Of a stretch of 64,000 bases of DNA, positions 49,004 through 58,820 are shown in pieces. The first letter of the stretch is position 1; every line of letters begins with the position of its first letter. Below the pieces are notes generated by a model that saw only the letters and a list, made by a program, of their open reading frames with translations, ran no database searches and was not told the DNA's origin. A program made the position numbers and the translations under genes. This DNA is from Neoroseomonas lacus (GTDB taxonomy: Bacteria; Pseudomonadota; Alphaproteobacteria; Acetobacterales; Acetobacteraceae): positions 197,194-261,193 of the forward strand of contig NZ_BMKW01000011.1 in the NCBI RefSeq assembly GCF_014644535.1, written 5' to 3'.

Positions 49004-50610
49004 GCCACATCCTCTCCTCCTCTGTCGATCCGCGTTCGGCGGAATTCCGTGCCAATGCCGCGACGATGCGCGGGCTCCTCGACAGCCTTGCGGAACGCGC
49101 CCATGTCGCTGCGGCGGGTGGACCGCCAGCAGCAAGGGAGAAGCACGTCGCGCGCGGCAAACTGCTGCCACGTGAACGGGTCGAGCGGTTGCTCGATCAG
49201 GGGGCGCCGTTTCTCGAACTGTCTCCGCTCGCGGCTTATGGGATGTACGGCGGAGAAGTGCCCGGCGCAGGAATGATCACGGGCATCGGGCGCGTTGCCG
49301 GTCGTGAATGCGTCATTGTCGCCAATGATGCCACCGTGAAGGGCGGCACCTATTTCCCGATGACCGTCAAGAAGCACCTCCGCGCCCAGGAGATCGCGGC
49401 GCAGAACCGGCTGCCTTGCATCTACCTGGTTGATTCCGGCGGGGCGAACCTGCCGAACCAGGACGAGATCTTCCCCGATCGAGATCATTTCGGCCGCATT
49501 TTCTACAATCAGGCGCGCATGTCCGGTACAGGCATCGCGCAGATCGCAGCTGTGTTGGGCTCTTGTACAGCGGGCGGCGCTTATGTCCCAGCCATGTGCG
49601 ACGAGGCCGTGATCGTGCGCGAGCAGGGCACGATCTTTCTCGCCGGCCCGCCATTGGTGAAGGCAGCGACGGGCGAGGTCGTCAGCGCGGAGGATCTTGG
49701 CGGCGCGGATGTGCATACGCGCCTTTCGGGCGTGGCAGACCATTATGCGGCCGATGACATGCACGCACTTGGCATGGTCAGACGCATCGTTGGCAATTTG
49801 GGGGCTGCAACGCGGGCAACGCTGGAGGTGCGTGCTCCGCGACCACCGCGCCACGATCCGGCGGAACTGCATGGCATCATTCCGCCCGATCTGCGGACGC
49901 CGTTCGACGCTCGGGAGATCATCGCCCGGATCGTGGATGGCTCCGAACTCGACGAGTTCAAGCATCGCTACGGAACGACGTTGGTTTGTGGCTTTGCGCG
50001 CATCTGGGGCATGCCGGTCGGCATTCTTGCCAATAACGGCATCCTCTTCTCGGAATCCGCCCAGAAGGGTGCGCATTTTGTGGAGCTGTGCTGCCAGCGC
50101 GGCATTCCGTTGCTGTTCCTGCAGAATATTGCCGGCTTCATGGTAGGACGAAAATACGAAGCGGGTGGCATCGCGAAGGACGGGGCGAAGCTTGTCACCG
50201 CCGTTGCCTCGGCCAATGTGCCGAAATTCACCGTCATCACAGGTGGTTCCTTCGGCGCAGGCAATTACGGCATGTGTGGTCGAGCCTATTCGCCGCGGTT
50301 CCTGTTCACCTGGCCCAACTCGCGCATCTCTGTCATGGGCGGCGAGCAGGCGGCGAGTGTGCTGGCGACGCTCCGGCGGGACAATATCGAGGCGCGCGGC
50401 GATAACTGGAGCGCTGAGGCCGAGGAGGCCTTCAAGGCACCCGTCCGCGAAAAGTACGAGCGGGAGGGCGATCCGTATTACGCAACCGCGCGCCTTTGGG
50501 ATGACGGCATCATTGATCCCGCTGATACGCGTGATGTTCTTGGCCTCGCCATGTCGGCGGCGATGAATGCTCCAATCGAGGAGACACGCTTTGGCGTGTT
50601 CCGCATGTGA
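49000..50610 (+). CDS. liuB: 3-Methylcrotonyl-CoA carboxylase, carboxyltransferase (beta) subunit
   Basis: Transfers CO2 from carboxybiotin to 3-methylcrotonyl-CoA. The 536 residues contain [60 protein letters not shown] and [20 protein letters not shown]. These match the MCC beta subunit closely; the related geranyl-CoA carboxylase is the main alternative. [19 protein letters not shown] and the [20 protein letters not shown] region form the second half of the active site. It starts at GTG inside the liuA stop and is followed within 5 bases by the biotin subunit. Confidence 0.95.
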   Translation: MSHILSSSVDPRSAEFRANAATMRGLLDSLAERAHVAAAGGPPAAREKHVARGKLLPRERVERLLDQGAPFLELSPLAAYGMYGGEVPGAGMITGIGRVAGRECVIVANDATVKGGTYFPMTVKKHLRAQEIAAQNRLPCIYLVDSGGANLPNQDEIFPDRDHFGRIFYNQARMSGTGIAQIAAVLGSCTAGGAYVPAMCDEAVIVREQGTIFLAGPPLVKAATGEVVSAEDLGGADVHTRLSGVADHYAADDMHALGMVRRIVGNLGAATRATLEVRAPRPPRHDPAELHGIIPPDLRTPFDAREIIARIVDGSELDEFKHRYGTTLVCGFARIWGMPVGILANNGILFSESAQKGAHFVELCCQRGIPLLFLQNIAGFMVGRKYEAGGIAKDGAKLVTAVASANVPKFTVITGGSFGAGNYGMCGRAYSPRFLFTWPNSRISVMGGEQAASVLATLRRDNIEARGDNWSAEAEEAFKAPVREKYEREGDPYYATARLWDDGIIDPADTRDVLGLAMSAAMNAPIEETRFGVFRM

Positions 50611-50615
50611 CCGGG

Positions 50616-52601
50616 ATGTTCCGAACCTTGCTGGTCGCCAATCGCGGCGAGATAGCGTGTCGTATCATGCGCACGGCGCAACGCATGGGTATCCGCTGCA
50701 TTGCGGTGTTCAGCGAGGCTGATGCAGGAGCGATGCATGTTGCCCTCTCGAATGAGGCGCATCCGATCGGCCCCGCCGCGGCGCGTGACTCGTATCTGCG
50801 GGCGGATCGCATCATCGAGGTGGCACGCGCCACCGGTGCCGAGGCAATTCATCCCGGCTATGGTTTCCTCTCGGAGAATGCGGACTTTGCCGACGCCTGT
50901 GCCGCGGCGGGGATTGCGTTCATCGGCCCGCCCGGCGCTGCGATCCGGGCGATGGGCAGCAAGGCGGAATCCAAGGCGCTGATGGTCGCGGCCGGGGTGC
51001 CGGTCGTGCCCGGCTATCACGGTGAGGATCAGTCCGCGGAGTGCCTCGCCGCTGAAGCCGCACGCATCGGCTTTCCCGTCCTGATCAAGGCGAGTGCGGG
51101 CGGCGGCGGGAAGGGGATGCGCCCGGTCTTCAGCGCAGCCGATTTCCTCGACGAACTTGCGGGCGCACGGCGGGAGGCAAAGGCTGCCTTTGGTGACGAT
51201 CGCGTACTGCTCGAGCGCTATCTCCAGAAGCCGCGCCATGTGGAAGTGCAGGTCTTCGCTGATCAAGCCGGGCGAACGGTGCATCTGCACACGCGGGATT
51301 GTTCGGTGCAGCGCCGTCACCAGAAAGTGCTGGAGGAGGCGCCCGCGCCCGGCCTGTCCGATGCGCTGCGCGACCGATTGCATGTGGCGGCGATCGCGGC
51401 GGCACGTGCTGTTGGCTATGTGAATGCCGGCACGGTCGAGTTCATCGTCGAGGGCGAGGACGCCTTCTTCATGGAGATGAATACCCGGTTGCAGGTCGAG
51501 CATCCGGTAACCGAGATGATCACCGATCTCGATCTGGTGGAGTGGCAATTGCGCGTCGCGGTTGGCGAATCCTTGCCGGAACATTGGCCACCGCAGGCGG
51601 AGGGTCATGCTGTGGAGGTTCGACTTTATGCCGAGGATCCGGGCCAGGATTTCCGGCCCTCCGTCGGGACGCTCCGACGTTTCGCGATGCCTGCGCCGAC
51701 CAGTCAGGTCCGCACCGACACCGGCGTGCGCGGCGGCGATGCGATCACGCCGCATTACGATCCGATGATCGCCAAGGTTATCGCCGCCGGGAGCGACCGC
51801 GCGACGGCGCTGCACCGGTTGGCGGCTACGCTTGCGCAAACGCAACTCGGCGGACTGACGACCAACCTCGCCTTCCTGCGCCGCTTGGTGTCACATCCGG
51901 CGATGGGGGCTGCGGAACTCGATACCGGCTTCATCGCCCGGCATAAGGCGGCGTTGATCCCGCCACCGCAGGAGGCTCCGACCGTTGCACTCGCCGGTTT
52001 CGCCGCCGTGTATCTGGAGCGATTGCGACGCGACGCGGCAAGTGCCTCGCCTTGGGATCAGTGCCACGCTTTCCGTCTGTTCGATGCGGCCGAGCACCTG
52101 CTGCTGGTGCGTGATGCGGTTCGGCTGCGCCGCATCCGACTGCGCGAGCGCCGCGGCAGCGTCGAGGCATTGGTGGATGACGAACCACCGATCCGCATCG
52201 CAGCTGATCCCGCGTTCGTGCCGCGGACTTGCGTTGATGGCGTCTGGTATCCGGCGGCCATTATGCTCGATGACGACGTCGTTGGACTGTCTTTTGCGGG
52301 TGGTGACTACGTTCTCCACCTGATCGACCCCTATGCTCCACAGGGTGGAGAGACCGCGGCGGAAGGGCGGCTCTCAGTGCCAATCCCCGGTCGTGTCGTG
52401 CAGTTGTTGGTGACCGTCGGCGACCGCGTCGCGCGTGGTCAGGTGATCGCGATTCTTGAAGCGATGAAGACGGAACTGCGGATCACCGCGCCGGCGGATG
52501 GAATCGTCACCCATGTCGGCTGTGCCGCGGGCGATAGCGTGGAGGAGGGGACAGAGATCATCACCCTCGCGTCGCCGGGCGAGGGCGCATCGCCTCCCTG
52601 A
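50616..52601 (+). CDS. liuD: 3-Methylcrotonyl-CoA carboxylase, biotin-containing (alpha) subunit
   Basis: Carboxylates its own biotin with bicarbonate and ATP. The ATG at 50616 gives 661 residues (MFRTLLVANRGEIACRIMRT); an overlapping GTG at 50607 would add three residues. The biotin carboxylase domain shows KASAGGGGKGMRPVFS, HVEVQVFADQAGRTVHLHTR, RDCSVQRRHQKVLEEAPAP and EMNTRLQVEHPVTEMI. The C-terminal BCCP domain has the biotinyl Lys618 in LEAMKTELRITAP, with Thr after the lysine where Met is usual. It is the last gene of the long operon. No liuC or liuE is adjacent, so the final hydratase and lyase steps must be encoded elsewhere. Its last 41 bases overlap a convergent gene. Confidence 0.94.
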   Translation: MFRTLLVANRGEIACRIMRTAQRMGIRCIAVFSEADAGAMHVALSNEAHPIGPAAARDSYLRADRIIEVARATGAEAIHPGYGFLSENADFADACAAAGIAFIGPPGAAIRAMGSKAESKALMVAAGVPVVPGYHGEDQSAECLAAEAARIGFPVLIKASAGGGGKGMRPVFSAADFLDELAGARREAKAAFGDDRVLLERYLQKPRHVEVQVFADQAGRTVHLHTRDCSVQRRHQKVLEEAPAPGLSDALRDRLHVAAIAAARAVGYVNAGTVEFIVEGEDAFFMEMNTRLQVEHPVTEMITDLDLVEWQLRVAVGESLPEHWPPQAEGHAVEVRLYAEDPGQDFRPSVGTLRRFAMPAPTSQVRTDTGVRGGDAITPHYDPMIAKVIAAGSDRATALHRLAATLAQTQLGGLTTNLAFLRRLVSHPAMGAAELDTGFIARHKAALIPPPQEAPTVALAGFAAVYLERLRRDAASASPWDQCHAFRLFDAAEHLLLVRDAVRLRRIRLRERRGSVEALVDDEPPIRIAADPAFVPRTCVDGVWYPAAIMLDDDVVGLSFAGGDYVLHLIDPYAPQGGETAAEGRLSVPIPGRVVQLLVTVGDRVARGQVIAILEAMKTELRITAPADGIVTHVGCAAGDSVEEGTEIITLASPGEGASPP

Positions 52602-53025
52602 TCGGGTGGCGCAGCAACAGCCCGGCGCGTCGAAAGGCACAGCCGAGATGAAGCGCCATGGGCATGGCGCCATAAGCGGACTGCAACGGCAGAAGGCGCA
52701 GCAGGGCGGCAAGCGCCTCGCTGCGTGCGCCGCGCTGGGCCAGTGCGCAGGCCAACAACAAGGCCGCCTCCTGCGGCGCCACACGTGGGCAAAGAGGACA
52801 GCCCGCGGCGATCGGCGCGACGCGCAGCAGGGCATCGAGGGGCAGGGCGCTGAAGCCGGCATCCTCCGTCGCCAGGATCATCGCGGCGGCCGGCAGGGGC
52901 GGCGTGCCGGCGCGCGCCGCGGCGTGCCAGGCGCGCAGGGCATCCAGCAGTAGGCGTTCCTGGGGAGGCAGGTCGTCTGTCGCGGCGCCGGCCCAGGGCC
53001 AGTCGGGAAGTCCGCTGATCGCCAT
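52561..53025 (-). CDS. Small hypothetical protein next to dnaE2
   Basis: A 154-residue soluble protein. A GAGAGGA ribosome site 7 bases before the ATG supports it as a real gene. The composition is very rich in Ala, Leu, Arg and Pro, and it looks all-helical: QERLLLDALRAWHAAARAG, PQEAALLLACALAQRG and SEALAALLRLLPLQ. GCPLCPRVAPQ contains a CxxC pair. I do not recognise a family. It lies 66 bases after dnaE2 on the same strand and overlaps the 3' end of liuD by 41 bases. It could be a fourth gene of the SOS cassette transcript or an independent gene. Confidence 0.6.
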   Translation of the reverse strand: MAISGLPDWPWAGAATDDLPPQERLLLDALRAWHAAARAGTPPLPAAAMILATEDAGFSALPLDALLRVAPIAAGCPLCPRVAPQEAALLLACALAQRGARSEALAALLRLLPLQSAYGAMPMALHLGCAFRRAGLLLRHPIREAMRPRPATRG

Positions 53026-53091
53026 GTGAGGTCCTCTCGCTGCGTCCGCCAGGGGTAGCGCAAGTGAGAATGAGTCGCAACAACTCTTTCA

Positions 53092-56000
53092 TCAATGAAA
53101 ATCCCGGCTCGACGGCAGGCGCAACCTGGGCTGGGTATCGCGGCGGTAGTCCGGATGCTGGACCTCATCCGCGCGTGCCATGGCGCCGTCCCAACGCGCT
53201 TCGTCCAGGTGATGCAGCGTCGCCAGAAGGTCCGTGCGGTCACTGACCCGGCGAACCAGCAGGTGGATGATGGGGACTTCGGAAGTGTCGTGCCGCTCCA
53301 CGGTTCCCTCCGCGAGAATCAGCTTTGCGGCGACGACCGTGGCGCGGAAGCGCTCCGCGATGTCAGGATACATGATCAGGTTGGCGATGCCGTGCTCGTC
53401 CTCGATGGTGAAGAACACCACACCCTTGGCGCTGCCGGGGCGCTGCCTCACCAGTACTAGGCCTGGCAGCCACAGCGAACGACCCTGCGGCGCGGCGGCC
53501 AGGGCACGCGTGTCGGCAAGGCCCAGCGCATCCAGCTGCGACCGCAACAGTTTCATCGGATGGGCGCGCAGCGTCAGCCCCGTGCCGGCATAGTCGAGCA
53601 CCGTCTGCTCACCGGCCGTCGCGCGCGGCAGGCGTGGCGCCGTCTCGGCGCCTTCATGTGCGGCGAGCGGCGGCGCGGGGGCCGACAGTGCCGCAGTATC
53701 CCAGAGCGCGGCACGTCGATCGCGACCAAGGCCGCGAAAAGCATCCGCTCCGGCCAGCGCTTCCAGCGCGCTGCGGTCGATCGGCGCGCGGCGCGCGAGG
53801 TCGGCGATCGAGACGAAGGCGCCCCTCGCCGCGCGTTCCTTTGCAAGGTTCGTCACGACGTCCTGCGACAGTCCCGAGACCAACCGAAGACCAAGCCGCA
53901 GCGCCAGCCCTTCCGCGCTGCCCGGCGCGGCTTCCAGCGTGCAGTCCCAGTCGCTGTGGTTGGCGTCGATCGGCCGGATCTGCACGCGATGGTTCCGCGC
54001 ATCCCGCACGATCTGTGCCGGCGCGTAAAAGCCCATCGGCTGGCTGTTCAGCAGCGCGCAGGCGAAGACGGCCGGGTGATGGCACTTCACCCAGGCGCTG
54101 GCATAGACCAGCAGAGCGAAGGACATGGCGTGGCTTTCGGGGAAGCCATAGCTGCCGAACCCCTCGATCTGCTGGAAGCATCGTTCAGCGAAATCCTGCG
54201 GATAGCCGCGCCGATGCATGCCGGCGATGAACTTCTCGCGGAACGCCGCGACCTTGCCCTCGTCGCGGAAGGTCGCCATGGAGCGGCGCAGCGCATCCGC
54301 CTCGGTCGGCGTGAAGCCGGCGGCGACGATGGCGATGCGCATGGCCTGTTCCTGGAACAGTGGCACGCCGAAAGTGTGCTTCAGCACGGCCCTCAACTCA
54401 TCCGGGTCGCCATCGGTCGGAGAGGGGATGGTCGCATCTTCAAGCCCGTCGCGGCGGCGCAGATAGGGATGCACCATATCGCCCTGGATCGGCCCAGGCC
54501 GGACGATCGCCACCTCCACCACCAGGTCATAGAATTCTCGTGGCTTCAGGCGCGGCAGCATGTTCATCTGCGCGCGGCTTTCCACCTGGAAGACGCCGAT
54601 CGCGTCCGCCTTGCACAGCATGTCATAGACCCTCGGGTCCGTGGGCTTCAGGTCGGGCAGCCGGATGCGCTTGCCATGATGCCGTTCGATCAGCTCGAAG
54701 CCACGCCTCAGGCAGGTCAGCATGCCGAGGCCGAGCACATCCACCTTCAACATGCGCAGTGCCTCGATGTCGTCCTTGTCCCATTCGAGGGTGGTGCGGT
54801 CCGCCATCGACGCATTGGACACGACGGCGAGTTCGACGAGCGGCCCTTCGGTGATCACGAAGCCGCCGACATGGGTGGAGAGATGGCGGGGAAAGTCCTG
54901 GATCTCCTCCGCAAGCTCCAGCGCCATGGCAAGCCGCGGATCCCCCGCTGCGTCCAGACCCTGTTCCGCGGCGACCTCCGTCATGTCGCGATCCCCGCGT
55001 GGACCCCAGACGGATTTGGCGAGCCCCGCCGTGACATCCTCGGTCAGGCCAAGCGCCTTGCCGACTTCCCGGATCGCGCTGCGCGGACGGTAGCGCGCGA
55101 GCGTGGCGCAAAGTGCGGCGCGCTCGCGGCCGTAGCGTTCATAGATGTGCTGGATCACCTCCTCGCGTCGCTCATGCTCGAAATCCACGTCGATGTCGGG
55201 CGGTTCATTGCGCGCGGTCGAGAGGAAGCGGGCGAAGAGCAGGTCATGTGTCTCGACGTCCGCAGCGGTGATGCCGAGCACGTAGCAGACCGCCGAATTC
55301 GCCGCCGAGCCGCGCCCCTGGAACAGGATGCCCTTGCTCGCCGCGAAACGGACGATCTCATGCACCGTGAGGAAATACGGCGCGTAGTCGAGCTGCGAGA
55401 TCAGCGCGAGTTCCTCGTCAAGCAGCCGACGCAGCTTCGCCGAAGGGCCATCCGGCCAACGGGAAGCCAGTGCCTCGGCGATGCGCGCTTGCAGTGTCTG
55501 CTGCGCCGTGCGGCCGACATCGAGGACCTCCTGCGGATACTCGTAACGCAGCTCATCGAGGCTGAAGTGGCAGGCCTTCACCACGCGTTGCGTGTTGGCG
55601 ACGGCCTCCTCATGGCCATGGAACAGCCGCAGCATTTCGGCGGGTGGTTTCAGATGTGCCTCGGCGTTCGCTTCGGCTGCGAAGCCAAGCGCATCGACCG
55701 TGGTGCGGAGACGGATGGCGGTGAGCACGTCCGCGAGGCGCCGCCGTGCCGGGGTGTGATACCGCGTGCCGCCGGCGGCGAGCAGCGGTACGCCAAGCCG
55801 CACCAGCGCATCGAGTCGCCGCCGGTCGTCGCCGCGAAAGCGATGCGAGACGGCACAGAACAGCGGCAAGGCGAGGTGCGGCCGCAACGCCATGGCATCG
55901 GCGCGCAGCCGGGCTGCGAAGTCATCGCCGCCTTCGTCCGGCGCGATCATCGCCATCACACTGCCTGAGGCATGGGCGATCAGCGCGTCGCGACCGATGC

Positions 56001-56316
56001 GGCATTCGCCCTTCGGCGATGCCATCCGCCCTGCCGAGAGCAGCCGCGTCAGCCGCCCCCAGGCAGTGCGATCAGTTGGCCAAGCCAGGTACTCGCTGCC
56101 ATCGGTCAGGCAGAGACGCGTGCCGGGCAGGAAGCGCAGGCCATGTTCCCGTGCCGCCACATGCGCCCGCACCACGCTGGCGAAGGCATTGCGGTCCGCC
56201 ACGCCGATCGCGGCATGGCCAAGCGCCTTAGCCGCCGCGGCCAATTCATGCGGATGCGACGCTCCACGCAGGAAGGAGAAGTTGGTCAGCGCGCCGAGCT
56301 CGGTGAATTCGGTCAT
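53092..56316 (-). CDS. dnaE2: Error-prone DNA polymerase III alpha subunit DnaE2 (ImuC)
   Basis: Catalytic polymerase of the SOS mutagenesis system, working with ImuA and ImuB to extend across DNA lesions. The 1074 residues are typical of DnaE2. The N-terminal PHP domain begins FTELGALTNFSFLRGASHPH. The palm acidic motif is PPDIDVDFEHERREEVI, with GRGSAANSAVCYVLGI and VDVLGLGMLTCLRRG nearby. Fingers, an HhH region and a C-terminal OB fold (GVVFFTIEDEHGIANLIMYP) follow. The start overlaps the imuB stop, so the cassette order is imuA-imuB-dnaE2, under the LexA box at 58788. Confidence 0.96.
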   Translation of the reverse strand: MTEFTELGALTNFSFLRGASHPHELAAAAKALGHAAIGVADRNAFASVVRAHVAAREHGLRFLPGTRLCLTDGSEYLAWPTDRTAWGRLTRLLSAGRMASPKGECRIGRDALIAHASGSVMAMIAPDEGGDDFAARLRADAMALRPHLALPLFCAVSHRFRGDDRRRLDALVRLGVPLLAAGGTRYHTPARRRLADVLTAIRLRTTVDALGFAAEANAEAHLKPPAEMLRLFHGHEEAVANTQRVVKACHFSLDELRYEYPQEVLDVGRTAQQTLQARIAEALASRWPDGPSAKLRRLLDEELALISQLDYAPYFLTVHEIVRFAASKGILFQGRGSAANSAVCYVLGITAADVETHDLLFARFLSTARNEPPDIDVDFEHERREEVIQHIYERYGRERAALCATLARYRPRSAIREVGKALGLTEDVTAGLAKSVWGPRGDRDMTEVAAEQGLDAAGDPRLAMALELAEEIQDFPRHLSTHVGGFVITEGPLVELAVVSNASMADRTTLEWDKDDIEALRMLKVDVLGLGMLTCLRRGFELIERHHGKRIRLPDLKPTDPRVYDMLCKADAIGVFQVESRAQMNMLPRLKPREFYDLVVEVAIVRPGPIQGDMVHPYLRRRDGLEDATIPSPTDGDPDELRAVLKHTFGVPLFQEQAMRIAIVAAGFTPTEADALRRSMATFRDEGKVAAFREKFIAGMHRRGYPQDFAERCFQQIEGFGSYGFPESHAMSFALLVYASAWVKCHHPAVFACALLNSQPMGFYAPAQIVRDARNHRVQIRPIDANHSDWDCTLEAAPGSAEGLALRLGLRLVSGLSQDVVTNLAKERAARGAFVSIADLARRAPIDRSALEALAGADAFRGLGRDRRAALWDTAALSAPAPPLAAHEGAETAPRLPRATAGEQTVLDYAGTGLTLRAHPMKLLRSQLDALGLADTRALAAAPQGRSLWLPGLVLVRQRPGSAKGVVFFTIEDEHGIANLIMYPDIAERFRATVVAAKLILAEGTVERHDTSEVPIIHLLVRRVSDRTDLLATLHHLDEARWDGAMARADEVQHPDYRRDTQPRLRLPSSRDFH

Positions 56317-58025
56317 GGCAAATGGCCATGCAGGGCCCAGCGCGCTTCCGTCCCGGCTTCAGCCAGGCCGATGCGGCAGACCCACAGGCGCGCGCCGGAC
56401 ACCAGTTCGACCCGGTAGTAGTCGCGCAACTTACGGCCCGACCGGTCGCGCCACCATTCGGGTTCAAAACGCTCCGGTCCCTCGGCACGGACCACGCGCA
56501 AGGCCTGCCGCCCGATCCGCAGCAGGGAGGGTGGTGCATCCGGCAGCAATGCCACGGCCGCTATATAAGGTGGCCGGCGGAGCAGCCGGACCGGGCGCGG
56601 CCGGACGGCCCAGCTTTCCGGCGTCTCCATCGGCTCGAAGGCATCGATGCGGCGGACCGCCCGTTCGGGCCAGTGGGAGGCCTGCGGCGCCAGCCGCCAG
56701 ACGGCGACCCGTTGCGACAGGCGGTCGATCAGCTGCGCCAGTTCTTCCCGCCGCGTCATGCGCCCGGCCGTGCCCAATCCACCCTGCACCCCGGTCAGCG
56801 AATCGGTCACCGGCGCTTCGAGCGTGACCCGGTCGAAGCCGCATTCCGGTGCGAGACTTTCCAGTTTCCCATGGAACAGCCGCATGAGATGCGCCGGGTC
56901 GCGCGAGGCCAGGCCGGTGCCGATCGCGATTTCCTGCACCGCGCCATCCACCCGGGATGTCCGCAGCAGCATCCGCCGGGCGCCGAGCCCGGTATCCCGC
57001 AAGGCGCGGCATAGATCGTCCAGCAGGCCGCCGAGGGCGGCCTCGATCCCCTCCCGCGTCACCACCGGATCGGCGAAGTCCCGCGACACGGCCATTTCGG
57101 GTGGCGGGCGAATCGGTGCGATCGGCCGCGTGGCATGGCCCAGTGCCTCGTCCAGGCTGCGTGCCAGCCCGGCGCCGAAGCGCCGCACCAGCCCGGCCCG
57201 CGGCTGCGCCGCCACGCTGCCGACATCCCGAAGCCCGAGGCCCTGCAGGGCGCTCACCAGCGCCGGTTGGAGATTGAGGGCGGCCAATGACAGCGGTGCG
57301 ACCGTTGCCTGCTCCCGCCCCGGCGGCACCAGGCCGCTCCAGCCGGCCCGCACCAGCGCGACCGCCACGCCGGCCGCGCCCGCCACGGCGCCGATGGCCG
57401 ATAGGCCCATGCGGGCCAGCCGCCCCAGCACTTCCGACCGCATGGCGGCCTCGCCGCCGAACAAATGCTCCACGCCGGTGATGTCGAGCACCAGCCCGTC
57501 ATCGCCTTCCAGCCCGACCAGTGGCGTGAAGCGCAGCGCCCAAAGCGCCAGCCGTTCCAGCGCGGCGGCATCCCCGGCTGGATCCTCCGGCGCCAGCATC
57601 ACCTCCGGCAGGATTGCCTGGGCATCCGCGAGCGCCTGGCCTTCCCGTAGCCCGGCCGCTTCGGCTTCGGCACTCACTGACACGACATGCCGACGCGATC
57701 CGTGCTGTGCCCAGACGGCGACCGGACCGGGGCGGCGCAGGCGCTCAACGCGAAAGCGTGGGAGGAGGAGGGCGAGGATACGGCGTGGTGTCGGGGCAGC
57801 GGAGGGTTCTGCCCAATGGAGCCCCAACGGAGAGGTAGAGGCCTCCCTGGCCTGTAAGCGCGAGGCGGGCGTGGTCGCGACAACGGAGCCGCGTACGGTG
57901 CCCTCCAGAGAAGCCAGCAAATCATCCGGCGCGCTGGGGGCATGTCGGCCGCCGGTTGGGGAGACCGTGGGATCGTCCCCCGGCGGCATGCCCAAACGCG
58001 GCGGCCCGCAGCAACGCCGCCTCAT
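56313..58025 (-). CDS. imuB: ImuB, Y-family-like polymerase of the SOS cassette
   Basis: Catalytically degenerate Y-family protein that links DnaE2 to the beta clamp. The frame gives 570 residues from ATG 58025, which overlaps the imuA stop (ATGA). Recognisable ImuB sequence begins only at about residue 81 (RRILALLLPRFRVERLRRPG), after 80 Pro/Ala/Ser-rich residues, so the true start may be later. Other marks are SAEAEAAGLREGQALADAQA, LVLDITGVEHLFGGEAA (one Asp left in the active-site region) and the C-terminal VELVSGARLWVCRIG. The product would reach the clamp through a motif I could not identify with confidence. Confidence 0.93.
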   Translation of the reverse strand: MRRRCCGPPRLGMPPGDDPTVSPTGGRHAPSAPDDLLASLEGTVRGSVVATTPASRLQAREASTSPLGLHWAEPSAAPTPRRILALLLPRFRVERLRRPGPVAVWAQHGSRRHVVSVSAEAEAAGLREGQALADAQAILPEVMLAPEDPAGDAAALERLALWALRFTPLVGLEGDDGLVLDITGVEHLFGGEAAMRSEVLGRLARMGLSAIGAVAGAAGVAVALVRAGWSGLVPPGREQATVAPLSLAALNLQPALVSALQGLGLRDVGSVAAQPRAGLVRRFGAGLARSLDEALGHATRPIAPIRPPPEMAVSRDFADPVVTREGIEAALGGLLDDLCRALRDTGLGARRMLLRTSRVDGAVQEIAIGTGLASRDPAHLMRLFHGKLESLAPECGFDRVTLEAPVTDSLTGVQGGLGTAGRMTRREELAQLIDRLSQRVAVWRLAPQASHWPERAVRRIDAFEPMETPESWAVRPRPVRLLRRPPYIAAVALLPDAPPSLLRIGRQALRVVRAEGPERFEPEWWRDRSGRKLRDYYRVELVSGARLWVCRIGLAEAGTEARWALHGHLP

Positions 58026-58765
58026 GCCCGCCTCCGCGCCGGGGCGTTGCGCCTCGCCCCATCCTCCGTCACCAGATTGGCTTGGCCTTCATGCCAGGTG
58101 GCGCGCCAAGCGCCGCCGCGCCCCCCGCGACAGCGCAGCAGGTCGAGGCTCCAGGCCGGGTCGCCGAGTTCATGCGCGCTCTGGCTGTCGGAGGCGATGG
58201 CGCCGATTCGCCAACGGGTCAGGGCGGCGGTCGGCGCCGCGCTGTCCTCATCCGGCCGCAGCAGCAGACCGAGCACGCCACCGGCTTCGGCGGCGAGTTG
58301 CAGACGGCGGGCGGCGGTCAGGTCGAGTTCGTCGGCCACCAGCAACGCAGCGCCGACGGCCGAACAGCGCAGGGTTTCCTCCATGGCCCAGAGCGCGTCC
58401 TGCCGGCGCGGTGCGCGCACCAGCACGAGCTGGGCAGGGGAAAGGCCAAAACGGGCGAGGCCCGGCGGCCAGGCATCGGGTTCCGGAGCAATCCACAGCA
58501 CGGTGCCGCCGGCACGTGCCAGCACCAGCGCTGCGAAACCGGCGGCCGCGCCTGGCTCGGCGGCGAGGATCTCATGCAGGGCGGCGCGCGGCAGGCCACC
58601 CCAGGGCAGGCCGGCATCAATGGCTGCGGCGAGGGGGATGGCATTCTCGCCCCGTGCCGCCAGGGCTTCGGATGCGCCAGCGCGCTCCATCCGCGCAATG
58701 CGGGCGCGCAGCGCGGAGATCAGGGCGGGGCGGTCGAGCGGGGCTTGGGTCGGGGGAGTGGACAT
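58022..58765 (-). CDS. imuA: ImuA, RecA-like protein of the SOS cassette
   Basis: First gene of the damage-induced mutagenesis operon. The 247 residues have an N-terminal helix (RPALISALRARIARMERAGA) and then a degenerate RecA-like fold: PWGGLPRAALHEILAAEPGA, GGTVLWIAPEPDAWPPGLAR, and GAALLVADELDLTAARRLQL. ImuA proteins are thought to interact with RecA and ImuB. The 23 bases before the ATG lead directly to a LexA box overlapping the predicted -10 site. There is no good ribosome site, so the start is less certain than the gene. Confidence 0.92.
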   Translation of the reverse strand: MSTPPTQAPLDRPALISALRARIARMERAGASEALAARGENAIPLAAAIDAGLPWGGLPRAALHEILAAEPGAAAGFAALVLARAGGTVLWIAPEPDAWPPGLARFGLSPAQLVLVRAPRRQDALWAMEETLRCSAVGAALLVADELDLTAARRLQLAAEAGGVLGLLLRPDEDSAAPTAALTRWRIGAIASDSQSAHELGDPAWSLDLLRCRGGRGGAWRATWHEGQANLVTEDGARRNAPARRRA

Positions 58766-58787
58766 GGCCGGGGGGAGGGCCGCTAAT

Positions 58788-58802
58788 GTTCGCTCTATGT
58801 TC
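58788..58802. promoter_or_regulatory. LexA (SOS) box of imuA-imuB-dnaE2
   Basis: GTTC-N7-GTTC: a direct repeat matching the alphaproteobacterial LexA site exactly, 23 bases upstream of imuA. It overlaps the predicted -10 element, so LexA binding would block transcription until DNA damage. Confidence 0.85.
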
Positions 58803-58820
58803 TCGTATCGACCGGCCCAA
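58792..58820 (-). promoter_or_regulatory. Predicted promoter of imuA
   Basis: On the minus strand: TTGGGC (58820-58815), 17-base spacer, TAGAGC (58797-58792). The -10 hexamer lies inside the LexA box, the classical SOS arrangement. Confidence 0.5.

Noticed and set aside
49000..52601. Geranyl-CoA carboxylase instead of methylcrotonyl-CoA carboxylase
   Set aside because: The beta subunit motifs match MCC closely and the neighbour is isovaleryl-CoA dehydrogenase; geranyl-CoA carboxylase remains possible only if terpenoid genes are linked elsewhere.
53560..55968. An 802-codon open frame on the plus strand opposite dnaE2
   Set aside because: The opposite strand encodes a full DnaE2 with PHP and polymerase motifs; the frame is low-quality mirror sequence.
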